From: Anaerolineales bacterium HSG25 | Lineage (GTDB): Bacteria; Chloroflexota; Anaerolineae; 4572-78; J111 | Direction of reading: 5' to 3' | Assembly (NCBI GenBank): GCA_030377865.1 | Contig: JAUCGA010000006.1 | Location: 1-64,000, forward strand | DNA: 64,000 nt | In this document: one piece after another, positions 16,521 to 25,560 of the stretch | Numbering within the stretch: the stretch's first letter is position 1 | Layout of the letters: every line of letters starts with the position of its first letter | The notes under the pieces: model-generated | What the model saw: the letters and a program-made list of their open reading frames with translations, nothing else | Databases searched by the model: none | Told to the model about the DNA's origin: nothing | Made by a program: the position numbers and the translations under genes

Positions 16521-18638
16521 GTGGCAAATGAAAATTATACATCAGGCTGGGGTACATCCGACTACTCCAGTGGGTTTGGTGATTTAGGTCAAAACACCTT
16601 ACCACAAGGCTCAATTTTACAAGCACGCTACGAAGTGCTTAAAGTATTAGGTGTCGGAGGTATGGGCGCGGTCTATCTGGCTCAAGATTTGCGATTTACT
16701 GGCGTGGTTCGGCATTGTGCCGTCAAAGAAATGGTTATTGCTACGCCTGACCCGCAAACTCGTCATGTAGCTATGCAAAATTTCAATCGAGAAGCGAATC
16801 TATTGGTGCAACTTAGTAATCCCGGTATCCCCAAGATTTATGATTTCTTTAATGAAGCTAATCGAAGTTATCTGGTGATGGAGTATGTGGATGGTAAGGA
16901 TTTAGAGACGATTCTGGAAAATTCTGATGATCAGCTTGATGAGGTTACGGTGCTAGACTGGGCGCTTCAAATTTGTGATGTGTTGAATTATCTACACAAC
17001 CAAAAACCGCCGATTATCTTTAGAGACCTAAAACCGGCCAACATTATGTTACGCAAACAAAATCGCATTGCTCTAATTGATTTTGGTATCGCCAAAGCAT
17101 TCGAGTCCGGTCAAAAAGGGACGATGATTGGTACAGAGGGCTACTCACCTCCAGAGCAGTATCAGGGAGTGGCTTCTCCTAAGGTCGATATTTATGCCTT
17201 GGGAGCAACGTTACATCATCTATTAACCAAACGAGACCCTCGCCTAGAACCGCCCTTTACGTTTCAAGAGGCGCTTCCAAACTCCATTAATCCTGACCTG
17301 AGCCAAGAGACAGGGGCAATCATCATGAAAGCATTAGAGTATAGCCCCAATAGTCGTTATTCCTCAGCCTCTGTTTTTAGAGAGGCATTGTCGAAGATTA
17401 TCGAAAAAAGCGGTGGAACGGTCTCTAGTAGTGCGCCTATGGCTACGAAGGTGCTTCCTGATACCAATCCAAACATGGTCAACCCAACTCCAGCACCAGC
17501 ACCTCCACCTGTTCAACAATATCCTCCGCAAGCCGCCTATCCACCCAACTATCCGCCACCCGGTTATCCGGCTCAATATCCACCCAACTATCCGCCACCC
17601 GGTTATCCGGCTCAATATCCACCCGGCTATGCGCCACCCGGTTATCCGGTTGAAGAGGTTGAACCAGAGGAGACAATTACTCCAATTTGGACTTTTAAGT
17701 GTGAGGATGAGGTACGCGGGTCGGCTAGTGCTGATAAGAATAACCTTTATATTGGTAGTTATGACCATAATCTATATGCTATTGACCTGAAAACGGGTGA
17801 GTTTCAATGGAAGTTTGCTACCGATGGTGGTATTGCTACTCGGCCCCATGTTTCAGATAATCGAATCATATTTGGCTCTGAAGATCAGGTCTTGTATGCT
17901 ATTTCGGCTCGGCGGGGAAGCATGATGTGGACATGTCCTACACAAGGACGTATTCGTTCATCGGCTACGGTTGAGTTTGGTCGAGTATTTTTTGGTTCTG
18001 ATGATGGGCATGTGTATGCCATTAGTGCCGAAAACGGTCGGGTAGTGTGGGATTACGAGGCTATTGACCCCATTCGTTCTACGCCTGTTTTAGGGGACGA
18101 ACTTCTGTTTGTTGGTACCGAGGCAGGTGATTTTTTGGCTTTAGAACTGCGAACCGGTGGTCTCAAATGGAAACACCGTGCTAAACGGGCTATTACTTCT
18201 AGTCCGACTCGACATAAAGAGAAAAATATACTGGTCGTGGGTTCATCTGACCGAGCGATATATGGCTTAAACGCCAAAAACGGGTATGAACTGTGGCAGA
18301 TTCGAACCAAACAAGCGGTTATCTCTAGTCCAACCATTTATGAGGATATTGCTTATATTGGCGGGGCTGACAAAAATCTGTATGCCATCAATGTAGAAAC
18401 TGGACGACAACTGTGGAAATATGAAGCCGATGCACCCATTATCTCTACTCCTGCGGTTACGGATGAGGCAATATATTTCGGTACCACCGATGGTGACGTA
18501 ATTAGTATTGAACGTGGCAATAGAAAGCTCCGTTGGCGCTTTAAGACGGATGGTCCAGTTCCTTCATCACCCTTAGTTGTTGACGATATTGTCTATATTG
18601 GCTCGAACGACCATAGCGTTTATGCGCTACCCGCGTAG
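16521..18638 (+). CDS. Ser/Thr protein kinase with PQQ-type beta-propeller
   Basis: 705 aa, GTG start with GGGAGA upstream. The kinase domain covers residues ~34-290: glycine loop GVGGMGAVYLAQD, Lys69, catalytic Asp169 in FRDLKPANIM (His of HRD is Phe), DFG at 187, and YSPPEQYQG activation segment. A Pro/Tyr/Gln linker (~315-385) is built from 13-residue repeats. The C-terminal part (~390-705) holds about seven PQQ/quinoprotein-like blades (NLYIGSYDHNLYAIDLKTG, ALELRTGGLKWKH and so on). No membrane segment is seen, so both halves should be cytoplasmic. The propeller may sense a ligand or bind partners. VWA and FHA genes follow; FHA domains bind phosphothreonine, so they are likely targets or readers. 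Confidence 0.93.
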   Translation: MANENYTSGWGTSDYSSGFGDLGQNTLPQGSILQARYEVLKVLGVGGMGAVYLAQDLRFTGVVRHCAVKEMVIATPDPQTRHVAMQNFNREANLLVQLSNPGIPKIYDFFNEANRSYLVMEYVDGKDLETILENSDDQLDEVTVLDWALQICDVLNYLHNQKPPIIFRDLKPANIMLRKQNRIALIDFGIAKAFESGQKGTMIGTEGYSPPEQYQGVASPKVDIYALGATLHHLLTKRDPRLEPPFTFQEALPNSINPDLSQETGAIIMKALEYSPNSRYSSASVFREALSKIIEKSGGTVSSSAPMATKVLPDTNPNMVNPTPAPAPPPVQQYPPQAAYPPNYPPPGYPAQYPPNYPPPGYPAQYPPGYAPPGYPVEEVEPEETITPIWTFKCEDEVRGSASADKNNLYIGSYDHNLYAIDLKTGEFQWKFATDGGIATRPHVSDNRIIFGSEDQVLYAISARRGSMMWTCPTQGRIRSSATVEFGRVFFGSDDGHVYAISAENGRVVWDYEAIDPIRSTPVLGDELLFVGTEAGDFLALELRTGGLKWKHRAKRAITSSPTRHKEKNILVVGSSDRAIYGLNAKNGYELWQIRTKQAVISSPTIYEDIAYIGGADKNLYAINVETGRQLWKYEADAPIISTPAVTDEAIYFGTTDGDVISIERGNRKLRWRFKTDGPVPSSPLVVDDIVYIGSNDHSVYALPA
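17539..17655 (+). repeat. Three 39-bp tandem units in the kinase linker
   Basis: The unit includes CCACCCGGTTATCCGGC and CAATATCCACCC. It codes PP(N/G)Y(P/A)PPGYP(A/V), a flexible Pro/Tyr spacer similar to those of other bacterial kinase and FHA proteins. Confidence 0.85.
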
Positions 18639-18641
18639 TAA

Positions 18642-18775
18642 GGCAGTTCCAGAATTTAAAACCTCCCAAAACCATTGAGACACTCTACCCCCGAAGCCAC
18701 TTCCCCCCTAGCAGGGGGGACTGAGGGGGGTAGAGACTCTGCTCAATTTGGGAGATTTATTTTCTTGGAATTGCC
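18642..18775 (+). mobile_element. R4 element, copy 2 (3-bp TSD TAA)
   Basis: GGCAGTTCCAGAATTTAAAA at the left; the right end is the complement, TTGGAATTGCC. TAA occurs at 18639-18641 and 18776-18778. The interior has a C-run/G-run palindrome. It inserted right behind the kinase stop codon, between kinase and VWA genes. Confidence 0.75.
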
Positions 18776-18959
18776 TAAATGGGCGAATTGTTTAATTGTC
18801 CATCCGTGATTTTTATAGTCACGGATTCATATATCAATAAAAATCTCTATCGAAAATGAAAATTCTGTTGGGGTATTTGGAAAATGCCATTTGCACCACA
18901 GAATTATCCAACCCCTTGTTTTCGATAACGTTATTAACTGAACATTTACAACTAATCTT

Positions 18960-20246
18960 ATGGGTTTGCTGAACAAAGTAGCAGATATTAATAAATCTCC
19001 GGCATTTAATCTTGATGTTAGACAGAGCCATAAATATTTATCAACTTCGACTGAGGAGCAGGCTTTGTATCTGTTGGTTAAAATGACCCATGCCTCTGAC
19101 CTACGTCCATTAAGACTTCCACTCAACCTTTGCTTAGTACTAGACCGTAGCACCTCTATGCGAGGCGCTCGGCTACAGAATGTCAAACAGGGAGTGCAAC
19201 AGATTATTGATGATTTGGAACCAGATGATGCATTGAGTGTGGTTTTGTTTAGTGATCGAGCCAAAGTATTATTGCCAAGTGAAAAAAATATACAAAAATC
19301 TCGACTTAAGTCGGTAATAAGCGCGATTCAATCGAGTGGTGGTACCGAAATGTTACAAGGGCTTGTAGCTGGGATTGAGCAGTTAAGGACACATCGGACG
19401 ATGACCTCGATCAATCATCTTATGTTCATAACCGATGGGCAAACCTATGGAGATGAGGCTGGCTGTTTAGAGCAAGCTCAATTGGCAAATGCAAGCCAAA
19501 TCACCCTAACCACTATGGGGATTGGCGAAGATTGGAACGAAACACTGTTAGAGAAGATGGCTGTTGCTTCAGGTGGAACATCTTTATATATTGATTCTCC
19601 TCGTGAGATTAGGCAAGCCTTCCAAACAAGCATGGATGCACTTACCTCCGTAGTTGCACGAGGGGTTAGCATGACGGTTGATACAGCATCAGGGATTCGA
19701 CTTGAAAATATCTATATGATGACCCCGTACATCTCTGTGTTAGAGCATCAGGCTTCCAGATTGTTGCTTGGCCCTTTAGCTTGTGACACAGAGAAAACAA
19801 TGCTCATGGAGTTTCGGGTGCGGGCAGAGGTCGCACAAACGTATCCTGACTCAATACAGATACATATTGAGGGTGATTTACCAGAGCAGACGAATTATTG
19901 TTCTCGACTTTCAAAACAGATTACGGTCGAGTTTTCTAAGAAACCCTCTCGAAATGTAACAATACCTTCGGATATTATTACTGCATTAGGCAAACTTGCC
20001 ATTTTCAAACTACAAGAAAAAACAATGATTGATTTGGAACAAGGTGAAGTAACAACTGCAACTCAGCGACTAGAAACTATGGCCACCCGTTTATTGAATA
20101 TTGGTGAAACTGAATTAGCTCGTTCGGCTTTGTTAGAGGCTGGACGCTTGGCTCGTACCGGTAATTTGTCCGCCGAAGGACGGAAAAAAATCCGATACGG
20201 TACTCGTAGTTTGTCGATGTTGCCAAAGGAGATTTACCGTGATTAA
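18960..20246 (+). CDS. VWA-domain protein
   Basis: 428 aa, no signal peptide. Residues ~1-45 form a beta-rich lead-in, then a von Willebrand A domain with an intact metal-binding site: D-R-S-T-S (LVLDRSTSMRG), the Thr of SSGGTEM, and ITDGQTYGDE. The C-terminal half (~250-428) has beta-sandwich-like and helical character (QTNYCSRLSKQITVEF, then ATQRLETMATRLLNIGE). VWA proteins bind partners in a Mg-dependent way and often travel with kinases and FHA proteins in bacteria. The next gene overlaps it by 8 bp, so translation is coupled. No clear SD precedes the ATG; R4 sits 180 bp upstream and may separate this gene from the kinase transcript. Confidence 0.88.
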   Translation: MGLLNKVADINKSPAFNLDVRQSHKYLSTSTEEQALYLLVKMTHASDLRPLRLPLNLCLVLDRSTSMRGARLQNVKQGVQQIIDDLEPDDALSVVLFSDRAKVLLPSEKNIQKSRLKSVISAIQSSGGTEMLQGLVAGIEQLRTHRTMTSINHLMFITDGQTYGDEAGCLEQAQLANASQITLTTMGIGEDWNETLLEKMAVASGGTSLYIDSPREIRQAFQTSMDALTSVVARGVSMTVDTASGIRLENIYMMTPYISVLEHQASRLLLGPLACDTEKTMLMEFRVRAEVAQTYPDSIQIHIEGDLPEQTNYCSRLSKQITVEFSKKPSRNVTIPSDIITALGKLAIFKLQEKTMIDLEQGEVTTATQRLETMATRLLNIGETELARSALLEAGRLARTGNLSAEGRKKIRYGTRSLSMLPKEIYRD

Positions 20247-20748
20247 ATGCCCTTTTTGCGAAGCAAAACAGGTTGATAATACGATTTTTTGTAGTGAATG
20301 TGGTGTTTATTTGTTAGAAGATGAGCGCCGAGGAACTGAAGCGCTTGATTTTGACGAGATGGATTGGGGGGATGAGAATGAGGAACCCCAAGCCGTTGAA
20401 GTTAAACCAGAAAACAACTTGCAACAATCGATCCATCTGAAAATTGGAGATGGAATACGAGAAATTGAGGCATCTTTGGCTAAAGCCATTCATTTGGGAC
20501 GTTTAGACCCTGCTAGTGATGTCTTTCCTGAAGTTGATTTGAGTGATGAAAGTGGCCTAGAAAAAGGCGTTTCACGTCGTCATGCTCGGATAATAAAACG
20601 TGACGAGACCGTGGTGGTCGAGGATTTAGGCAGTATCAATGGTACATTTGTCAATGGAAAACGTTTGGCTCCGTACTTACCCGAAACCCTAAATGACGGT
20701 GATCAACTTCAGCTTGGTAATCTAGTAATAGAAATTGGAATGGGGTAA
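20239..20748 (+). CDS. Zinc-ribbon + FHA-domain protein
   Basis: 169 aa, GTG start preceded by AAAGGAGA (20225-20232), overlapping the VWA gene. Residues 3-25 are a zinc ribbon (CPFCEAK...FCSECG). An acidic linker follows, then an FHA domain at ~70-165 with the phosphothreonine-pocket motifs LGRLDP, VSRRHARI and LGSINGTFVNGKRL. It should read phosphorylated Thr, with the kinase at 16521 as the likely source. All conserved FHA residues appear present. Confidence 0.93.
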   Translation: MIKCPFCEAKQVDNTIFCSECGVYLLEDERRGTEALDFDEMDWGDENEEPQAVEVKPENNLQQSIHLKIGDGIREIEASLAKAIHLGRLDPASDVFPEVDLSDESGLEKGVSRRHARIIKRDETVVVEDLGSINGTFVNGKRLAPYLPETLNDGDQLQLGNLVIEIGMG

Positions 20749-20774
20749 CTTATATCCTCTAAAGGAGAAAAAAC

Positions 20775-21020
20775 ATGTCAATTACGGTAATTATTCACTT
20801 GGCAGGAGCCGATACAATGATGGCTGAAATAGATGAGATGCCAGACCCCACAGCCTCTTATGTTATCTGTACCAATCCTCGTACTCGTGATGGTAAACCG
20901 ATTATCTATATCGACCCTGAAGCCGAGCTGATTTTTTTCCCGTGGGCGCGGATAACCTTTATGGAAGCTTTGCCTAGTGATGGTGGACAGGATAATTTTG
21001 AATCTTTCTTCCGTGACTAA
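20775..21020 (+). CDS. Small conserved-looking protein of the kinase/FHA cluster
   Basis: 81 aa, strong SD AAAGGAGA before the ATG, 26 bp behind the FHA gene. It starts MSITVIIHLAGADTMMAEID, with DPTASYVICTNPRTRDGKP and YIDPEAELIFFPWARITFME following: a compact beta-rich protein without membrane segment or Cys motif. I do not recognise a family. Its tight placement suggests that it belongs to the same transcript, and the terminator at 21145 closes the unit after it. Confidence 0.75.
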   Translation: MSITVIIHLAGADTMMAEIDEMPDPTASYVICTNPRTRDGKPIIYIDPEAELIFFPWARITFMEALPSDGGQDNFESFFRD

Positions 21021-21144
21021 CATTACTTATGTAGGCGTTTTGTCTGCCGTACTCACAACAAGCTAATATGCCCCGAATCACTTGATAAACAAGTGGTTCA
21101 TATCGAAGCCAACTTGAGCCGAATCAGGGTCGGATACTGTAGTA

Positions 21145-21178
21145 AAAGGTCGATTTTCATTTAAATCGGCCTTTTTTA
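21145..21178 (+). terminator. Rho-independent terminator of the signalling cluster
   Basis: AAAAGGTCGATTT and AAATCGGCCTTTT pair (one G-U) around a short loop, followed by T-run. A second palindrome, GAATCACTTG...CAAGTGGTTC, lies at 21075-21100. Confidence 0.85.
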
Positions 21179-21324
21179 GTTAGGGCTATAAAATTATAAC
21201 ATTATCAAATAGCCCAATTGTCATATCGGTTTTTAACAATGTCCTGTGGTAAAATAGAAATATTAATGTCTTCCTTTCTATCCTAAAAACCCCTCAAATG
21301 TATTGCCAAACAGTTGGAGGCACC

Positions 21325-24300
21325 ATGAATGGTTGTCAGTTGAATGTTTTACTTGTAGATGATAATGAACAAGACTATATAATTACCCGCAATCTGCTAA
21401 CTCGAATTAAAGATTGGCACGTTAATCTTGAATGGACTCTCTCCTTTGATGAAGGGGTCGAAAAGTTATCAACGATTGATTATACGGTTTGTTTGTTCAA
21501 TTATGAAGATCATGGCAATCCCTTTATCAAACAAGCGTTTAGTCAAGATATAAAAATCCCCTTAATTGCACTCCTTGAATCTGAAAACCCCACTCTGATT
21601 AATGAAGCTATGGAGATTGGCGCGGTTGATTATCTGGTTAAAACACAACTTACCGCGGCCCTATTAAAGCGGGCATTACGGTATGCAATTCAATACAATC
21701 AACTGATGGCCGCTAACGTCAACCTAGAGCAAGAGGTGGTGGAAACCAAACAAGAGGTTAAGTCAATTGAAAAACGTAGTCAGCAGTACGAGATGTTGTT
21801 CGATATCAACATATACGCTGTCGAGGTTTTAAACGCTGATGGTGTGGCTCTTGACTGTAATCCCATGTATCAGCAGTTAATTGGTTATACCCGAGATGAG
21901 ATTGTCGGCCAAGTAACCACCTCTTTTATGACCGAACGTAGTCGAAAGATGCTGACGCATAAATTATCTCAACTGGCAAAACAACCCTTTATTGAAAATG
22001 AAGTCGAGTTAGTACGTAAAGACGGCACAAAGATCATGGTCTGGCGACGAGCTAGAGCTGTTTTTGGTAACAACGGCACGGTTACAGGCATGGTTGCCTA
22101 TAGCCGCGACATTACCGAACGCATGAAAGCGGTCAAACAAATTAGCATTTTAGCCCGTGCCCTAGAACAAAGTGCCATCGCCACCATGATTACTGATTAT
22201 CGAGGTCGTATTGAATATACCAACTTTGAATATACCGAAATGACTGGTTATACCTACGAAGATGTTGCCGGAAAGCATATTCGTGCCTTTAAGCTAAAAC
22301 ATCTTCCCCGTGATTTATACGAGGATTTATGGGAAACTATTAATACTGGTGATGAGTGGCGAGGTGAGTTCCATAACCTTAAAAAGAACGATGAAAAATA
22401 TTGGGAGGCTCTGACTATCACGCCGGTATACAACTCAAAGGGTGCATTAACCCATTTTGTGGTTGTGCAGGAAGATATTACTCAACGTATACAGAACGAA
22501 GCCGAAGCATTCCATTCCCATAATCGTATGGGCGAATTAATGGGAAACAAAATTCGCAACTTAACCTCCATGAATCAAATCTTGCAAAAAGAGATCGAGG
22601 AGCGAAAACGGGCTGAAATTGCTCTACAGCGTAATCGAGCTAGACTAAAAGCGCAATATAATGGTATTCCTGTACCGACTTATTCGTGGCAAGTCTCTGG
22701 TGATGATTTTGTACTAGTTGACTATAATAGTGCGGCAGAAAAAAGTAGTAATGGACGGGTAATTGATATTTTGGGTAAAAAGGCGAGTGAAGTGTTCAAA
22801 GATCGATCTCAAGTTCGGGCTGATTTTGAGCGCTCCGCTCGAGACCGTAAACTGGTCAAACGTGAAGCTCCCTATCGTCTCGTCTCAAGTGGTGAAACAC
22901 GCCATTTTGTGACGACCTATAACTTTGTCCCGCCTAATTTGGTCATTGTTCATATCGAAGATATTACCGAGCATAAACATGCTCAAGGAACTGGTATTGA
23001 ACTGGCTGAATTAGATGACTTAAAAGCAAAACATGCCCTAGAAGTAATAAATATTAGAGCTGAATTAGAGCAGACACAGAGTCGTCTTAAAGAAGTAGCG
23101 AACAATATTGATGACCGTCTGAAAGAGCAATATCGTGGTATCCCCATTCCAACCTACACTTGGCAGGTTATCGCTAATCAATATATTTTGGTTGACTTTA
23201 ATGATGCCGCGGCCGAATCGATGGGACGTATTATCGATTTCTTCGGTAAATCTGCCGCCGAAATATTCAAAGAGCGCCCTCAGGTTTTGAGTGATTTTAA
23301 GCGCTGTTATCGAGAAAAACAAAATTTCAAACGAGAAGCACCCTATAAAATGGTCACTACAGGTGAAACCCGTTTTTTTGTTACCAGCTATCTTTATACC
23401 CCACCGAATCTTATCATCGTTCATATCCAAGATATTACTGAATATAAAGCAGTTGAAGCGGAACTCATTCGTTACCGTAATCAGCATAAACTCATGGCTG
23501 AGAATGACGTAAGCCCCAAAATATTCGAGCTAGAGGCTCAGTTACAGGATGAAATTGAACAGCGAGAACTGGTCGAAAATGCTCTTCATGAGCGAGATGC
23601 ACAATTGGTAGAGATGGTTCACCATGAAGCGAACACCTCTAAATTGCTTGAGGTGGAAACAGCCTTACGCACCGAATTAAAACATCGTCAGGTACTAGAA
23701 GAACGCTTAAAGCATCTACAAAATGGGCATAACCAAACACAAGATATATCAGCAAAGTTAAGTACGGTAAAAGCCTCGCTCCAAACCGAGACCGAGAAGC
23801 GTCAGAAACTTGAGCAAACCTTGGCCGAAACAGAGGAGCGAATGAGAGCGGTGGCGAACAATATTGATGAGCGTATGAAGGAGCAATATCGAGGCATCCC
23901 CATCCCTACATACTCATGGCAGAGGATTGCTGATGAGTTTGTGTTGGTCGATTTTAACGATGCCGCGGCAGATGCAATGGGGCGTATTGTCGATTTCTTT
24001 GGCAAGAAAGCCAGCGAAATATTCAAAGACCGTGATCAGGTCTTAGCTGACTTTGAGACCAGTTTTTATGAACAGCGTGACATCACCCGAGAAGCACCAT
24101 ACACCTTGGTCACATCTGGCGAGACTCGCTTTTTTGTCACCTCATACATCTATACTCCACCCAATATGGTAATTGTACATATTCAAGATATTACCGAATA
24201 TAAGAAAATTGAGGATGAACTGACCGCCTATAAACAAGGTTTAAATAAGGCATCTGAAGCGATTACCCAAAAACTCGCCGATATAAAGGAAATGTTACAG

Positions 24301-25341
24301 CACGAGCAGAAACTACGAAAACGGGTTGAAAAGCTTCTCAATGAAGCGCAACTTAAATTGCGAAAGTCGAAAAAATGGATTAAAGCGATGGCTGAGGAAC
24401 ATACAGTTACCATCCGTAAGTTAGAAAACGAGGTTGCGACCCAAAGATATGACAGGCATCAGGTTGAACTGGCTCGGAAAAAGCTAGAGGCCGCACACAA
24501 AGAACAAACTCTTGAGCTTAACAACATCCAACAACAAGGCATGGTTGATTTGTCGATGATGAATGAGCAGTTACAACGGGAACTGAGCGAGTTGCGTCAA
24601 GCTGAGGAGGCGATTCGTCATAATCGGGCAAGATTAAAGGCTCAATATAAAAGTATTCCCATCCCTACCTATTCATGGCAACGAGTCGGTGGTGATTTTA
24701 TTTTGGTTGATTATAATGATGCGGTCGAGAAAACAAGCCAAGGACGAATTTTTGACTTTATGGGAACGACAGCGAGTGAGGCATTTAAGGAACGACCAGT
24801 AATTATTGAGAACCTAACCCGATGTTTTAGTGAAAAGAAAACCGTTAGACAAGAGGCTTCTTATGAGCTAGTTCGTCATTCGGAAGATCAATTTTTTGTA
24901 ACTACCTATAACTTCGTACCACCTAACTTGGTCATGGTTTATGTACAAGATATTACGGCTCAGAAAAAAACAGAACTAGCCCTTATGACTAGCGAAGAAC
25001 AGATGGCTCTTCATTGTAGGTTTTCACCCGAGGGGAAGTTAACCTTTGTTAATGATGCTTACTGTTGGTATTTTAATACCGAACAAAAACAGTTAATTGG
25101 GCAATTTGTTCCCTTTGTATACAACGCAGACCTACCCAAAGTAAAAGCTCATTTTGCCGCTTTAACGGATGAAGAAAACTCTGTTAGTGCACTTGAGTTT
25201 CGAGTTGTAAAACCTAGTGGGGCTTTACGCTGGCAACAGTGGATTACCTTGCCCATATTTGATCAAGGACAAGGTCTCATCGAGATTCAGGGGGTAGGAC
25301 GGGATATTACTCGTCGTAAACAGAGTCTGGATAAAGGATAG
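21325..25341 (+). CDS. Multi-PAS sensor protein with degenerate receiver domain, no output domain
   Basis: 1338 aa. The ATG at 21325 follows GGAGG (21316-21320) and is preferred over 21298. Residues ~5-125 resemble a response-regulator receiver (LNVLLVDDNEQD, AVDYLVKTQL), but the phospho-acceptor position reads CLFNYED, Asn for Asp. Two ordinary PAS domains follow (~160-385; the DINIYAVEVLNADG and QSAIATMITDYRG parts), then four copies of a divergent PAS unit starting (R)LKxQYxGIPxPTYSWQ and ending VIVHIQDITEYK, separated by coiled coils. A final PAS lies at ~1215-1330. It stops right after a PAC-like VGRDITRRKQ, with no histidine kinase, GGDEF, EAL or phosphatase domain. It probably acts by protein contact, perhaps on a separate kinase. 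Own transcript: terminators on both sides. Confidence 0.88.
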   Translation: MNGCQLNVLLVDDNEQDYIITRNLLTRIKDWHVNLEWTLSFDEGVEKLSTIDYTVCLFNYEDHGNPFIKQAFSQDIKIPLIALLESENPTLINEAMEIGAVDYLVKTQLTAALLKRALRYAIQYNQLMAANVNLEQEVVETKQEVKSIEKRSQQYEMLFDINIYAVEVLNADGVALDCNPMYQQLIGYTRDEIVGQVTTSFMTERSRKMLTHKLSQLAKQPFIENEVELVRKDGTKIMVWRRARAVFGNNGTVTGMVAYSRDITERMKAVKQISILARALEQSAIATMITDYRGRIEYTNFEYTEMTGYTYEDVAGKHIRAFKLKHLPRDLYEDLWETINTGDEWRGEFHNLKKNDEKYWEALTITPVYNSKGALTHFVVVQEDITQRIQNEAEAFHSHNRMGELMGNKIRNLTSMNQILQKEIEERKRAEIALQRNRARLKAQYNGIPVPTYSWQVSGDDFVLVDYNSAAEKSSNGRVIDILGKKASEVFKDRSQVRADFERSARDRKLVKREAPYRLVSSGETRHFVTTYNFVPPNLVIVHIEDITEHKHAQGTGIELAELDDLKAKHALEVINIRAELEQTQSRLKEVANNIDDRLKEQYRGIPIPTYTWQVIANQYILVDFNDAAAESMGRIIDFFGKSAAEIFKERPQVLSDFKRCYREKQNFKREAPYKMVTTGETRFFVTSYLYTPPNLIIVHIQDITEYKAVEAELIRYRNQHKLMAENDVSPKIFELEAQLQDEIEQRELVENALHERDAQLVEMVHHEANTSKLLEVETALRTELKHRQVLEERLKHLQNGHNQTQDISAKLSTVKASLQTETEKRQKLEQTLAETEERMRAVANNIDERMKEQYRGIPIPTYSWQRIADEFVLVDFNDAAADAMGRIVDFFGKKASEIFKDRDQVLADFETSFYEQRDITREAPYTLVTSGETRFFVTSYIYTPPNMVIVHIQDITEYKKIEDELTAYKQGLNKASEAITQKLADIKEMLQHEQKLRKRVEKLLNEAQLKLRKSKKWIKAMAEEHTVTIRKLENEVATQRYDRHQVELARKKLEAAHKEQTLELNNIQQQGMVDLSMMNEQLQRELSELRQAEEAIRHNRARLKAQYKSIPIPTYSWQRVGGDFILVDYNDAVEKTSQGRIFDFMGTTASEAFKERPVIIENLTRCFSEKKTVRQEASYELVRHSEDQFFVTTYNFVPPNLVMVYVQDITAQKKTELALMTSEEQMALHCRFSPEGKLTFVNDAYCWYFNTEQKQLIGQFVPFVYNADLPKVKAHFAALTDEENSVSALEFRVVKPSGALRWQQWITLPIFDQGQGLIEIQGVGRDITRRKQSLDKG

Positions 25342-25353
25342 ACACAATAACAA

Positions 25354-25388
25354 AGAGAGCGTATCAATTTAGATACGCTCTCTTTTTG
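25354..25388 (+). terminator. Rho-independent terminator
   Basis: AGAGAGCGTATC / GATACGCTCTCT stem with loop AATTTA, then TTTTT. It ends the PAS-sensor transcript. Confidence 0.92.
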
Positions 25389-25413
25389 TTACTTATAGCA
25401 TGAAACGTGGATT

Positions 25414-25446
25414 ACCTACCCGCAAGTTCTAAACTTACGGGTAGGT
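25414..25446. repeat. R5 hairpin, copy 2
   Basis: ACCTACCCGCAAGTT and AACTTACGGGTAGGT, the same word as at 5627 and 40619. It lies between two convergent genes. Confidence 0.6.
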
Positions 25447-25469
25447 CGTTTCATCACTCCATACAGGGG

Positions 25470-25560
25470 GTAAATATTCAGTGAACTCGCTAGAAAGAGT
25501 GTCAGAAACCCGATTTCTTAAAGAAATCGGGTTTCTAGGGCTACTTTACTGAACTTTTAC
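25470..25560 (+). mobile_element. R1 element, copy 4, at the 3' end of glgP
   Basis: 91 bp. ATACAGGG stands at 25461-25468 and again at 25561-25568, an 8-bp duplication with one extra G on the left. Its terminal TTAC supplies the stop codon (TAA on the minus strand) of the phosphorylase. Without the element the frame would read ATG GAG TGA, one residue longer. Confidence 0.88.
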
